A stretch of 64,000 bases of DNA from Streptomyces buecherae (GCF_014295035.1 NZ_CP060404.1:3188501-3252500); one strand, 5' to 3'; numbered from the stretch's first letter, positions 8,752-18,708 are shown. Numbers and translations: made by a program. The notes: generated by a model not told the origin, from the letters alone.

Positions 8752-10614
8752 GTGGGCGGCACCGCACGGCACACGGACCAGGACCCCGCGCCACAGGCCG
8801 CGGGACCACCGCGGGTCGAGCGTCGCGGGCCCGTCGTCGCCGCGCTGATGCTCGCGATGGCGCTCGCCGCGCTGGACTCCACGATCATCTCCACGGCCGT
8901 GCCGCAGATCGTCGGCGACCTCGGCGGCTTCTCCGTCTTCTCCTGGCTCTTCGCGGGCTACCTGCTCGCGGTGACGGTGTCGCTGCCGGTGTACGGGAAG
9001 TTGTCGGACACCTTCGGCCGCAAGCCGGTGCTGCTGGTGGGCATCGCGCTGTTCCTGGTCGGCTCGCTGCTGTGCGCCACCGCGTGGAACATGGCCAGCC
9101 TGATCGCGTTCCGCGTCGTGCAGGGCCTGGGCGGCGGGGCGCTCCAGGGCACGGTGCAGACGATCGCCGCCGACCTGTATCCGCACCGGGAGCGCGCGAA
9201 GATCCAGGCCAGGCTCTCCACCGTGTGGGCCACGTCGTCGGTGGCCGGCCCGGCGCTCGGCGGGCTCATCGCCACGTACGCGGACTGGCGTTGGATCTTC
9301 CTGGTCAACCTGCCGGTCGGCGCCGTCGCCCTCCTTCTCGTCGTGCGCCACCTGCACGAGCCGGCGCGCGCCCCGCGGGCGAGCGCGGAGCGTACGGGCG
9401 ACGGGCGTACGGGCGACGGGCGTACGGGACGGCGGCGAACGGACGGCGGACGGCGAACGGGTGGGCGCCGTACGGGAGGTGGGCGCGAGCGGCCACGGGT
9501 GGACTGGGCGGGGGCGCTCGGTATCTTCTGCTCCGGCAGCCTGTTGCTGACCGCGCTCGTGCAGGGCGGCGTGGCCTGGCCGTGGCTCTCGACGCCCTCG
9601 CTGTGCCTGCTCGCGGCGAGCGCGGCCTGCGCCGCCGGCACCGTGGTCATCGAACGACGGGCGGCGGAGCCGATCATTCCGGGCTGGGTGTGGCGCCGCC
9701 GTACGATCGCCGCCGTCAACCTCTCGCTCGGCGGCCTCGGCCTGCTGATGATCGCCCCGACCGTGTTCCTGCCCACGTACGCGCAGTCGGTCCTCGGCCT
9801 GTCCCCCACCGCCGCCGGGTTCGTGCTGTCCGCGATGACGCTGAGCTGGCCCGTATCCGCGGCCCTGAGCAGCCGCGTCTACCTGCGCATCGGCTTCCGG
9901 CAGAGCGCCATCGTCGGCATGAGCCTGGCCGCGCTGATCCTGTTCGCGTTCCCGCTGCTGCCCTACCCGGGCTCGGCCTGGCAGCCCGCGCTGATCATGC
10001 TGCTGCTCGGCGGGGCGCTCGGCCTCTTCCAACTCCCGCTCATCGTCGGGGTGCAGTCGTCCGTCGGCTGGGCGGAGCGCGGCACGGCGACCGGCTCCAT
10101 ACTCTTCTGCCGCCAGGTGGGGCAGAGCGTGGGGGCGGCCCTGTTCGGCGCCGTCGCCAACGCCACCATGGCCGCCCGGCTCGCGGACGCCCCCGACTCG
10201 CTCGGCGGCGACCTCCCGGACGACCTGGACTCGGTGTCCCGCGCCCTGGAACACCCCGGCGAACTGTCCGCCGAGGCCGCCGACTACCTGCGCCGCGCCG
10301 TGGACGACTCCGTCGACTACGTCTACCTCGGCGCCGCCCTGGCCGCCGTGCTCGCCGTCCTGGCGCTGCTCCTGCTCGCCCCGCGCGTCTTCCCCACCCA
10401 CGTGGACGACCCGACGGCCCCCGCGACCGACTCGCCTGCCGACTCCGGCGCACCGGCCGCCGCCGACACACCGGCCGCATCCGACGCGCCGACCATCTCC
10501 GGCGCACCGGCCGCCCCCGGCGCGCCGGATCACCCCGAGCCGCCGGTGGACGGGCCGGCCGGCGGGGCGCCGACAGGCCCTACTGGTGGCGGCCCGCGCG
10601 GCGACGCGCGGTAG
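8752..10614 (+). CDS. DHA2-family (14-helix) MFS drug efflux transporter
   Basis: The 620-residue proton-driven exporter begins at GTG. It shows the DHA2 motif D1 region LDSTIISTAVP (41-51), motif A GKLSDTFGRKP (82-92) and the motif C-like run TSSVAGPALGGLIA. QacA/EmrB-type relatives expel lipophilic drugs, dyes or self-made antibiotics. Residues about 214-244, in the central cytoplasmic loop, are a low-complexity insert of RTGDG-like repeats encoded by a CGTACGGG simple repeat. The C-terminal 60 residues after the last helix are Ala/Pro/Asp-rich repeats. No TetR or MarR gene sits next to it. Confidence 0.93.
   Translation: MGGTARHTDQDPAPQAAGPPRVERRGPVVAALMLAMALAALDSTIISTAVPQIVGDLGGFSVFSWLFAGYLLAVTVSLPVYGKLSDTFGRKPVLLVGIALFLVGSLLCATAWNMASLIAFRVVQGLGGGALQGTVQTIAADLYPHRERAKIQARLSTVWATSSVAGPALGGLIATYADWRWIFLVNLPVGAVALLLVVRHLHEPARAPRASAERTGDGRTGDGRTGRRRTDGGRRTGGRRTGGGRERPRVDWAGALGIFCSGSLLLTALVQGGVAWPWLSTPSLCLLAASAACAAGTVVIERRAAEPIIPGWVWRRRTIAAVNLSLGGLGLLMIAPTVFLPTYAQSVLGLSPTAAGFVLSAMTLSWPVSAALSSRVYLRIGFRQSAIVGMSLAALILFAFPLLPYPGSAWQPALIMLLLGGALGLFQLPLIVGVQSSVGWAERGTATGSILFCRQVGQSVGAALFGAVANATMAARLADAPDSLGGDLPDDLDSVSRALEHPGELSAEAADYLRRAVDDSVDYVYLGAALAAVLAVLALLLLAPRVFPTHVDDPTAPATDSPADSGAPAAADTPAASDAPTISGAPAAPGAPDHPEPPVDGPAGGAPTGPTGGGPRGDAR
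9391..9480. repeat. CGTACGGG-type simple repeat inside the MFS gene
   Basis: Units such as gcgtacgggcgac and gaacggacggcg repeat in frame and encode the basic loop insert. The same words fill several intergenic regions of this window. Confidence 0.75.
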
Positions 10615-10684
10615 CGGGACGGCCCTACGGCGCCCCCGAAGAGCGGGGGTGGCCGTGCGCGAGACGGCCGCCGGCGAGGCGCGG

Positions 10685-12133
10685 TTACGGCGTGGGGCGG
10701 TCCGCGGGGGGCAGGACCGGGAGTTCGACCTCGATCGTGTCATCGTCGTCGCCGAGCTTGCGCTTCCCCGGGCCGGCCAGGGGCCGTGGCACGGCGGGGC
10801 CCACGCCATCGGCGCCCCGGTCGGCCCGGCTGCCGTCACCGGCGTCCGCATCGGCACCGGCACCCGCACCGGCATCGGCGGGGGCGTCGTCGCCCTCCCC
10901 GGCGTCGCCGCCGGCGGCACCCGCCGTGTCGACCGGGCCGCCCGCGCGGGCGGCGCCCCCGGAGCCCTGGCCACCGCCCGCACCGGTCACCACGCCTGCG
11001 CCGGTCGCTACGCCCGCGCCGGCACCGGCACTCGCGCCGGCACCCGCGACGTCCCCGTGGCCACCAGCCGCGCCCACCGCGTCAGCCGTACCGGACGCAC
11101 TGGACGCACGAGACACACCGGACGTACTGGACGTATTGGACGCTGCAGCCCCTTCGGCCGCACCGGCCGCGTCCGCCGCGCCCCGGGACGCGTGGGAGAC
11201 CGTAGCGGTGTCCGGGGTGGCAGGGGGCTGTTCGGCCCGGCGTTCGACCGGCACGCGCCGGCCGGTCAGGACGCCGAGGCTCTCGCGCACGTGCTCCATC
11301 TGCAACGTGAGTTCCTCGCGCTCCTCCGCGTGCGCGCGCAGGATCTGCTCCGTCTCGCGCTCCATGCGCTCCGCGCGGGCCCGCGCTCGCGCGATCAGCT
11401 CCTCGCCCTGCGCCTCCGCGTCCTCCTGCCCGTGCCGGGCGGCCTCCTCGACCGCGGCGTACGCGCGCTGCGACTCGGCCACGGTGCGCTCGCCGAGGGC
11501 CTCCAACTCGGCGATGCGGGACTCCAGGGCGGCTTCGCGCTCGGCGATCTCGACGCCGAGCGCCTCCCAGCGATCGGCGTGCTGCTGCTCCTGCTCGGCC
11601 AGGAACTCCTCCGTCCGCTCCCGAGCCTGGTGGAGCTCGACGACCGCCTCGCGCCGCTCCCGCAGCGCGTCCCGTTCGGCCGCCTCACGCAGTTCGGCGG
11701 CGGCGGCGCGGGCCGCCTCGATCCGCTGCTCGGCCCACCTCTCGGCCCCGGTACGCAGGGCATTGGCCGCGGCGTCCGCCGCGTCGCGCGTCGCGTCGGC
11801 GTACTCCGCCGCCGCCCCCCTGGCCTCCTTCGCGGCGCTCCGCGCGCCCGCCCGCAACCGCTCGGCCTCCTGCTCGGCGGTGACCAGGATGAGCTGGGCG
11901 CCCTCGCCGAGTTCCTCGTACGTCTGCGGGGGGAGCTGGGCGATCACCTCGCGCAGCCGTTCCGCCTCGGCGGCCATCTCGTTGGCCAGCACGGTCAGCC
12001 GCGCGGCACGCTCCCACGCCGCATCCCGATCCGCGGACAACTGCGACAGATACTGCTCCACCTGCGCAGGACGGTAGCCGCGCTCGCCCCGCCCGGTGGT
12101 GGTGAAGCCGTGGGGTGAATCCGTCCCGCTCAT
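10685..12133 (-). CDS. Long coiled-coil DivIVA-like cytoskeletal protein (often called cellulose-binding protein)
   Basis: The 482-residue protein opens with GFTTTGRGERGYRPAQVEQYLSQL, resembling the membrane- and curvature-sensing N-terminus of DivIVA-like proteins. About 240 residues of Ala/Glu/Arg-rich coiled coil follow (about 25-265). The remaining C-terminal part is disordered, Ala/Gly/Pro-rich, with SGTSG- and AGAGAD-like repeats, and ends in a conserved-looking PRPLAGPGKRKLGDDDDTIEVELPVLPP tail. The ATG is preceded by GAGGGG. Related streptomycete proteins (Scy/FilP-type and DivIVA homologues) act in polar growth or stress-bearing filaments. The label cellulose-binding is historical and not supported by any domain here. 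Confidence 0.8.
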   Translation of the reverse strand: MSGTDSPHGFTTTGRGERGYRPAQVEQYLSQLSADRDAAWERAARLTVLANEMAAEAERLREVIAQLPPQTYEELGEGAQLILVTAEQEAERLRAGARSAAKEARGAAAEYADATRDAADAAANALRTGAERWAEQRIEAARAAAAELREAAERDALRERREAVVELHQARERTEEFLAEQEQQHADRWEALGVEIAEREAALESRIAELEALGERTVAESQRAYAAVEEAARHGQEDAEAQGEELIARARARAERMERETEQILRAHAEEREELTLQMEHVRESLGVLTGRRVPVERRAEQPPATPDTATVSHASRGAADAAGAAEGAAASNTSSTSGVSRASSASGTADAVGAAGGHGDVAGAGASAGAGAGVATGAGVVTGAGGGQGSGGAARAGGPVDTAGAAGGDAGEGDDAPADAGAGAGADADAGDGSRADRGADGVGPAVPRPLAGPGKRKLGDDDDTIEVELPVLPPADRPTP

Positions 12134-12400
12134 CCTTGAAGCCCCTCTATCCGGTGTCTCCGCCAAACATCTTTGTAGATGCGAGCGAAATGCCCATACC
12201 GCGACACTCCACCCAGTTTCTCAGGCAAGGATGCGGCAATTGACGCCGGAAGTCGCAATCTCAGGGATTTCGAGCCAGTACAGCGGCGATACAGCGAACC
12301 GTGACGGTATTGACCTTGCGACCGAAGTAGGCCCTACGCCCCGTGTGCGCGGGCCGTATCGCGCGGGTCGGGCGCGGCAGGTGGCTGGGCCGGGCGCCTG

Positions 12401-12586
12401 GCGTACGGGCGTACGGGGCGTGTCGCGCGGGGCTCGCGGGGGCGCCGGGCGTACGGGGCGGGTGGGGCGCGGGAGCGGCGGCGTGGCGGATGTGACGGTC
12501 GCGATGGGCGCGATGGGCGCGATGGGCGCCGGGAACGCGAGGGAGACAAGAGACACAGGAGACACGAGGGACACCAGGGACACGGC
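12401..12586. repeat. Cluster of simple repeats
   Basis: Three kinds follow each other: CGTACGGG words (12401-12460), three tandem GCGATGGGC units (12501-12527), and an AGACAC/GGACAC ladder (12544-12585). Confidence 0.7.
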
Positions 12587-12591
12587 GAGCG

Positions 12592-12630
12592 GGGTGTCCG
12601 CCCCGACGGGCCGCGTCGGGGCGGACACCC
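12592..12630 (-). terminator. Very strong hairpin after the acyl-CoA ligase gene
   Basis: Perfect 17-bp arms, GGGTGTCCGCCCCGACG and its complement, around a 5-nt loop. It begins 19 nt past the stop of the ligase gene. Confidence 0.85.
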
Positions 12631-12648
12631 GGGTCGCCGGGCGGGGAC

Positions 12649-14268
12649 CTACCGCTGCCCGGCACCGGCGGCTGAGCCTGAGCCGGAGACCGGGTCGGAG
12701 TCGGAGTCCGGTCCGGACTGGGCCATCGCGTCCGCGTCAGCGTCCGCGAGGGCGAGCGCGCGCAGCGCCTTGCGGTCGGGCTTGCCCGCCTGCGTCAGCG
12801 GGATCTCCGCGACGATCCGTACGACCTCCGGCGCGTACATGGCGCCGCGGTGGTCGGTCACGAAGGCCCTGAGCTCCTGGGGGCGAACGCTGTGGCCGGG
12901 CGCCGGGACCACCGCGGCGTGTACGGCCTCGGTCTGGTCGGGGCGGCGCACGCCGAACACCACGCAGGCGGCCACGGAGGGGTGACTGAGCAGCAGCTCC
13001 TCCACGTCGGTCGGGTAGACGTGGCCGCCCACCACGACGATCTTGTCGCTCAGCCGGTCCACGATGAACAGGTAGCCGTCCGCGTCCAGGTAACCCATGT
13101 CACCGGTGTGCACCCAGCCGTCGCGCAGCACCTCGGCGGTGGCCTCCGGCTGCTTCCAGTACTCGTTCATCATCGACGGCGTGCGCACGCAGATCTCGCC
13201 GCTCTCGCCGGCCGGGAGGGACTGCCCGTGCTCGTCGTGGATCTCGATCCGCACGCCGGGCGCGGGGCGGCCCACCGTGATCTGCCCGGCGGCGCCCACC
13301 ACCGCGTGCTCCGCCGGGCCCACGGTGGCGATCATGCCCGCCTCGGCCTGCCCGTACCAGCCGTTCAGCACCGGCCCGAAGGCTTCGGCCGCCTCGCGCA
13401 GCCGGGACGGGGAGGCGGCGCAGCCGCCGTAGGCGATGCGGCGCACGCTCGACAGGTCGGCCGTCGCCCGGGCCGGGTGGTCGAGCAGCCCGTACAGCAG
13501 CGGCGGCAGCAGCCACAGGTCGGTGACGCGCTCGCGCTCGATGGCGGCGTACACCGCCGCCGGGTCGAAGGACCGTTGGATGATCACGCGACCGCCCGAG
13601 AGCAGGGCCAGGTCGGCGACCATGCCGGCCAGGTGCGCCAGGGACGTGCAGGCCAGGAAGGTGGACGCGTGGCCCGACGCGGCCGTGCCGGAGCTGAGGG
13701 CCTGTCGGTGGAAGCCGTGCGCCATGCGGATGCCCTTGGGCAGGCCGGTGGTGCCGCCGGTGTGCCGGATGCACCAGTCGTCCTCGGCGCGGGCCGCGCT
13801 CGGCACCCGCCGCCCGCGGTGCCCCTCGGCGAGCGCGAGCAGGTCGGCGCCCACCTCGCTGGGTCCGAAGGAGAGGACGAGCGGCGGCCGGTGGTGGGTG
13901 AGCAACTCGGCGGCCAGCGCGTCGTGCCGCGGGTCCACGAGCAGGGCGGCCGGCTCCACGCTCGCGGCGAGCCGGGCGAGCATCTCGGCGGCCAGCGCCT
14001 CGTAGAGGATGACCACGCGGGCGCCGACCAGGTTCACGGCGTACCGGGCGGTCAGCGTCTCGGGGCGGTTGCCGGACAGCAGGGCGACGGTGTCGCCGCG
14101 GCCGACGCGACGGTCGGTCAGCTCGGCGGCCATCCCGTGCACGGCGTCGCATAACGCGCCCGCGCTGATCGAAGCGCCGTCCTCGGTGCGCAGCACGGTG
14201 CGCTCGGGCCGCTCCCGCAGGCTGTCGAGGATCAGCTCTACGTAACTGGTGAAGTGCGTTTCCGTCAT
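12649..14268 (-). CDS. Class I adenylate-forming enzyme (fatty acid/aryl-CoA ligase type)
   Basis: The 539-residue ANL enzyme activates a carboxylate as an acyl-AMP, probably passing it to CoA. It has the P-loop HTGGTTGLPKG (169-179), the adenine-binding YGQAEAG, the A8 region HTGDMGYLDADGYLFIVDRLSDK, the hinge DRLSDKIVVVGGHVYP and the C-terminal catalytic Lys in LTQAGKPDRKAL. The A5 motif reads YGQAEAG, not the usual YGxTE. The tail is Asp/Ser-rich. The enzyme stands alone, so its substrate (fatty acid, aryl acid or polyketide starter) is open. It lacks a carrier domain. Confidence 0.9.
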   Translation of the reverse strand: MTETHFTSYVELILDSLRERPERTVLRTEDGASISAGALCDAVHGMAAELTDRRVGRGDTVALLSGNRPETLTARYAVNLVGARVVILYEALAAEMLARLAASVEPAALLVDPRHDALAAELLTHHRPPLVLSFGPSEVGADLLALAEGHRGRRVPSAARAEDDWCIRHTGGTTGLPKGIRMAHGFHRQALSSGTAASGHASTFLACTSLAHLAGMVADLALLSGGRVIIQRSFDPAAVYAAIERERVTDLWLLPPLLYGLLDHPARATADLSSVRRIAYGGCAASPSRLREAAEAFGPVLNGWYGQAEAGMIATVGPAEHAVVGAAGQITVGRPAPGVRIEIHDEHGQSLPAGESGEICVRTPSMMNEYWKQPEATAEVLRDGWVHTGDMGYLDADGYLFIVDRLSDKIVVVGGHVYPTDVEELLLSHPSVAACVVFGVRRPDQTEAVHAAVVPAPGHSVRPQELRAFVTDHRGAMYAPEVVRIVAEIPLTQAGKPDRKALRALALADADADAMAQSGPDSDSDPVSGSGSAAGAGQR

Positions 14269-14391
14269 GACAGCGACGTTAGGTGCCGCCTCGTATGCCT
14301 TCCACTACCAAATGCGGCATGCGGACATGCCCCTCCGGTTATGAGCCACGGGCGCACCCGCACCGAGCCGGGCGGCGGGCGCCGACGCGCG

Positions 14392-14427
14392 GCGCGGCGG
14401 CGCCCCGGGGTGGGGGCGCCGCCGCGC
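14392..14427 (-). terminator. Hairpin downstream of the deaminase/SUKH gene
   Basis: Perfect 15-bp arms, GCGCGGCGGCGCCCC and its complement, around a 6-nt loop, about 60 nt past the stop. Confidence 0.75.
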
Positions 14428-14489
14428 GGCGGTGCGGTCGGGCGGCCGGCGTACGGGGCGCGTACGCCGGTGCGGCCGGCGTACGGGCG

Positions 14490-17400
14490 CTACAGCAGGC
14501 CGTCCCACATCTGTTCGAGCAGCACGGCCCACCAGTTCTCCGGCGAGGCGAGCGCCGCCGGGTCGAGGGCGGAGAGGTGGTTCTGGAAGTCCACCGTCCA
14601 GCGCCCCGCCTGCTCCGGCGTGAGCGTCGCCCGCAGCCGCCACATCCAGCCAAGCAGGCCGAGGCAGCGCACGAACTCCGGCAGCCCGGTGTTGACGAAC
14701 TGCGGCGGCACCGGGGCGCCGCCGGGCCCGGCCTCGACCGGGACCGCGACGATGTGCGCCGTGCCGTACTGCACGCACAGTTGGCGGCCGAAGTCGTTGC
14801 CCATCACCAGGTACGAGCCGGCGTCGGACGCGGGCTGCACCTGCCGCTCGGCGGCCAGCTCGGCCAGCGTGGGCACCGGCCGGCCCGGCTGCGCCTGGGC
14901 CCAGAAGAACGGCCCGAAGTCCACCGGCAGCCCGGCCCACACCAGCGTCTGGGCGACGATGTCGGGCACGCCCTGCCGGGAGACGGCGCGCTGGTCGAAG
15001 CGGAAGATGCCCTGCGGCCCGAACGCGTTGAGCAACTCCTGCGCGAGACCCTCCGGCGGGACGGCCGGCGCCCGCTGCACCTGGCTGGGGTGCGGCAGCG
15101 GCACCCGCACCGGCGCCGGCCTGGCCGGCCCGTCCGCGACCTGGTGCAACTCGCCCTGGTGCTCGATCAGATGGCGCACACCCTGCTGCCGGGTGGCGTG
15201 GTCGCGGCCGTACGGGGCGGTGTGGCTGATCCGCACCTGGGGCCAGGACTCCCGGATCATGCGGGCGCAGTAACCGCCGGGCAGGTCGCAGGACTCCAGC
15301 TCGGTGTGGAGTTCGAGCACCTGCTGCGGCGGCACGTTCATGGCCCGCAGCTCGTGCAGGATCTGCCACTCCGGGTGCGGGGTGCCGGGCGCGGAGCGAC
15401 GGATGATCTGCTGCTCGGAGCCGTCCTGCGCCCGGTAGCGGAGCACCGCCATGTAGCCCGGGCCGACCGTGGGCAGCCCGGTGGGCGCCGGCGGGTAGCC
15501 GTACGGGCCGGCCATGGCGGGCGCGCCGGGCATCCCCGGACCGGGCGGCGGGGCCATCCCCGGGTGGCCGTGCATGCCGGGCTGGCCGGGCACGGGCGGG
15601 GGCGGTGTGTGCGGGGCGCCGGGGGGGCCCGGGCGGGTGCGGGCCGCCGATGCCGGGCTGGCCCGGAGCACCGGGCGGGACCGGGCCGTTGGGCCCGGAC
15701 AACATCGTCGCCGCCGCGTGCACCCCACCCGGGGCACCCGGAGGCGGCGTACCAGGGGCGCCCGGAGGCGGCGTGCCGGCGCCCGGCGTACCGGGAGCGC
15801 CGGGCGGCGCGGGCACGCCCGCGCCGGCCGACGCGCCGGGAGGCGGGGTGCCGTGGCCGGCGCCGGGGGCGCCGGGGGGCCCGGGCGGCTGCGGGCCACC
15901 GACACCGGGCTGGCCCGGAGCACCGGGCGCGGCCGGCCCGTTCGGCCCGGACAACATCGTCGCCGCCGCGTGCACCCCGCCCGGGGCACCCGGAGGCGGC
16001 GTACCAGGGGCGCCCGGAGGCGTGCCGGGGGCGCCGGGCGGTGCGGGCACGCCCGCGCCGGCCGAGGCTCCGGGGGGCGCCAGCGGGTTGCCGGAGTCGA
16101 GTTGGGAGACGAGTTGCGTCGGGACGTAGCCGCCGGCGGGGGCGCCGGGCGCCCCCGGTCCGGTCGGCACGCCGGGTGCGGCGGCTCCCGTGCCGTCGCC
16201 GGCGGGCGCTCCGGGCGCCGGCACCGGGGTGCCGGGACCGCCGCTGGACGCGGGGCCGGCGACGGACGCGGCGGGGCCGGGCGCGCCCGGGGCCGCCGGC
16301 ACGCCGGGGGCGCCGCCGGCGCTCGGCGGGCCGGGCGGCGGGCCCGGCGGCATGGCCGGTACCTGGGGGGCGCCCGGGCCGGCGGCGGAGTCGGGGCCCT
16401 GGAGCGGGAAGCCGCCGTCGATGGCGGGCGCGATGGCGGTGGGCGGCAGCGCGCTGCCCGCCGACATCAGCTCGGTCTTGGCCTCCGGCGCCACGCCCGG
16501 CACCGGGGTGTCCTCGTCGTCGAAGCCGGCGAGCGGCGGCGCGAAGACGGTGGCGGGCGGCGCGACGGAGCGGTCGCCGTCGTCGCCCCCGTGGTTGGTG
16601 TCCTCCCAGGACGGCCCGTCGACCGAACCGCCCGTGGACGAGCCGGGGGCGGACGGGAACGCGGGCGCGGCGGGGAAGGCCGAGCCGGGCGCGGCGGGGA
16701 ACCCGGGCGCGTCGGGCACGGCCGGGCCGGAGGCGGCGGCCCGGTCGGCGGGGGCGGGACCGTCACCGGCCGCGTCCCGGCCGCGCTCCCGGTCGTCGGC
16801 GTCCTGACCGTCACGCTGGCCGTGGCTCTGGCCCTGGCCCTGGCCGTGGCTTTGGCCGTGGTCCGCGTCGGAGTCGGGGTACGGCGTGCGGGTGGAGGGC
16901 GGCGAGCTGAGCGCGCCGGGTGCCGCGTCGCCGGTCGACGGGGTCGCGGCCCCGGAGTCGCCCGGCTTGTCGGCGCCGGTGGCCTGGGAACCGTTGGACG
17001 AGCCGCTGGTCTCGGAGCCGTCCGCGGACCCGGCGGACCCGGGGCCGCCGTCGGACGCGCCCGCGCCGGACGTGCCAGACGTACCGGACGCGCCGGAGGC
17101 GTCGGAGGTGCCGGAGGCCGCCGGGCGCCGGGTCGGGATGCCGCCGCCCAACGTGTTCGCCGCCTCCTGGAGCCACTCCGGCGGCGTCAGCAGGAACGAG
17201 GTGGCCTCCAGGTCGAGCCGGCCGGCCGGCGCGGCGGGCGCCGCGGGGGCCTGGGCCGCCGCCCCGTACTCCTCCTCGTACCGTCGGATCACCTCGCCCA
17301 CCGGGAGCCCCGGCCACAGCGTGGTCTCGCCGCTGTCGCGGGCGATGACCAGCCGCGCGCTCTGGGTGCCCGGCGCCCGAGAGGGCCCGTCGGGGCGGTC

Positions 17401-17532
17401 CTCGGCCCAGGCGACGAAGCCGAGGTCGAATTCCCGCACCCGCACCTCGCGCTGCTGGTAGCGCGGGACGTCTCCGTTGACCCACTGCTCCGCGCGCTCC
17501 TGCGCCTGCGCGAAGGTCACCATCGCGCTCAT
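14490..17532 (-). CDS. Imm35-like / Pro-rich / deaminase / SUKH-4 multidomain protein, interrupted by a frameshift
   Basis: Read with one base removed at the G run 15621-15627, this is a single gene for about 1013 residues. Residues 1-95 (MVTFAQAQERAEQWVNG ... ETTLWPGLPVGEVIRRYEEEY) look like a YrhB/Imm35-type immunity domain. About 550 residues of Gly/Pro/Ala-rich linker with long repeats follow. Next is a deaminase-like domain with HPEWQILHEL (active-site H-P-E) and ESCDLPGGYCARMI (zinc Cys pair), like the XOO_2897 family. The last 170 residues (FRFDQRAVSRQGVPDIVAQTL ... FVRCLGLLGWMWRL) are SUKH-4. As given, the upstream frame runs out of phase at the G run and the two end domains follow only in the next frame. 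The ATG overlaps the stop of the SMI1/KNR4 gene at ATGA. Its natural target and whether it is toxic are unknown. Confidence 0.8.
15637..16079. repeat. Two tandem copies of a 252-bp coding repeat
   Basis: Two near-identical blocks, 252 bp apart (for example the shared word AACATCGTCGCCGCC at 15701 and 15953), encode a Pro-rich unit that contains HAAATMLSGPNGP. The repeat length is a multiple of 3. Comparing the copies exposes the extra G at 15621-15627, where the second copy has only six (15874-15879). Confidence 0.85.
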
Positions 17533-18503
17533 CCCTCCACCGGGACGACGTACGCGAAGCCGCCGTCCACCATCAAGTTGGCCACGGTCTCCAGCTCCGG
17601 CGGGTTGCCCGCCAGGCGCAGCAGGAAGGCGTCGAAGTCGTCGCCGCAGGGCAGCATCAGCTCCGCGACCCGGTCCCGCACGCTCCAGCCGTCCCGGTCC
17701 CGCGCGTCGTCGTACGCGCAGAACCACACCGACCCGATCGCCTCGCCGCGCACCTTGACCGCGATGACGCCGCCCTGTACGAACCCGACACCGAGGTAGT
17801 CCTTGGTGAAGTGGTCCCGCAGGCACTTGTTGGCGTAGACGAGGTCGTTGACCGCCGCCTCGTCGCGGACCGTGAAGAACGGCTGGTCCACCAGGAGGCC
17901 CAGCTCCGGGTCGAGCGCCGCGCCCACCGGGGCGCAGCCGCCGGCCGCCTTGAGGAAGGCGCGGTAGGCGTCGGGCAGCCGGTAACCGAGGTCCTCCTCG
18001 ACCACGAGCACCTGGTCCTCGGTGACGGACAGGCCGCGCTTGGGCAGTCCGAAGTGCGCGGGGCGGGTCTCCTGGAGCGGTCGGGTGCCCCGCTTGTCCT
18101 GGTCGACGCCGGCCGTGGCGAGCCCGCCGTGGTGCCGCAGCAGCGCCTTCACCTCGACGGGGATCAACTGCACCCGCCGCGTGTTGGCCACGTGGTGCCA
18201 GGTCCAGCCGTGCGGCGTGGCCACCGGCGACCCGCCCTCCCACAGCTCGTGCCCGGCGGCGTGCAGCGCGGCGTTGGCCGAGACGAAGTCGGTCAGCCGC
18301 AACTCGTCGACGCCGAACCCCTCCGGGGGCTCGGCGATCTCCACGGCGGCCTTGGCGTACGGCGTGAAGTCCGGATAGCCGTCCCCGTCCACCCGGACAC
18401 CCTGGGGGTGTCGGGCCGCGCGAACCGGGTCCGGGAAGTGCACGACCTGCCCGGCGTAGGCCGTGTTCGGTGGCGCGGTGTGCCCGAGCCGACCTGTCGT
18501 CAT
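17529..18503 (-). CDS. SMI1/KNR4 (SUKH-1) family protein
   Basis: The 324-residue cytoplasmic protein carries a SUKH-1 domain in its middle-to-end part. Typical elements are LSVTEDQVLVVEEDLGYRLPDAYRAFLKAAGG (about 158-190) and FFTVRDEAAVNDLVYANKCLRDHF, with the end FDAFLLRLAGNP. SUKH proteins are the most widespread immunity proteins of polymorphic toxin systems, and others serve as protein-interaction modules. The N-terminal 150 residues (HGWTWHHVANTRRVQLIPVEVK) are shared with streptomycete homologues but have no named function. The ATG follows AGGGGG. It is translationally coupled to the deaminase/SUKH-4 gene, so the two probably act together. Confidence 0.88.
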   Translation of the reverse strand: MTTGRLGHTAPPNTAYAGQVVHFPDPVRAARHPQGVRVDGDGYPDFTPYAKAAVEIAEPPEGFGVDELRLTDFVSANAALHAAGHELWEGGSPVATPHGWTWHHVANTRRVQLIPVEVKALLRHHGGLATAGVDQDKRGTRPLQETRPAHFGLPKRGLSVTEDQVLVVEEDLGYRLPDAYRAFLKAAGGCAPVGAALDPELGLLVDQPFFTVRDEAAVNDLVYANKCLRDHFTKDYLGVGFVQGGVIAVKVRGEAIGSVWFCAYDDARDRDGWSVRDRVAELMLPCGDDFDAFLLRLAGNPPELETVANLMVDGGFAYVVPVEG

Positions 18504-18708
18504 GGCGGTGCCCCCTGCTGCTGCTGGCTACTACCGACAGCCTATGCGGTGCCGCAACAGCGACCGCCGCCGCGAGGGTCCGCCACCGCGCCCACGAAAT
18601 GGCCGCGGAACGGCCATGGAACAGCCCTGCGGTGAGCGCGGAAAACAGCGACAAGTCACGCCATCTCCCCTTCAACCACACCGCTTCTCGCCATTTCGCG
18701 CGAACAGC

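Larger units (their letters stand above)
12134..12648. other. Gene-free stretch with repeats and a terminator
   Basis: No gene is credible here. The right-hand neighbour is transcribed away, leaving a promoter for the coiled-coil gene near 12134-12330, where the sequence is less GC-rich. The rest is simple repeats and the hairpin at 12592-12630. Confidence 0.6.

Noticed and set aside
9072..12077. Long + strand frame spanning the MFS and coiled-coil genes
   Set aside because: It overlaps the MFS gene out of phase, then runs antisense through the coiled-coil gene. Its protein is low-complexity Ala/Arg/Ser.
14305..18681. Single 1458-codon frame across the SUKH region
   Set aside because: Only its middle part is real; both ends run antiphase to the SMI1/KNR4 gene and to the deaminase/SUKH-4 end. 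The true gene needs the frame change at 15621-15627.
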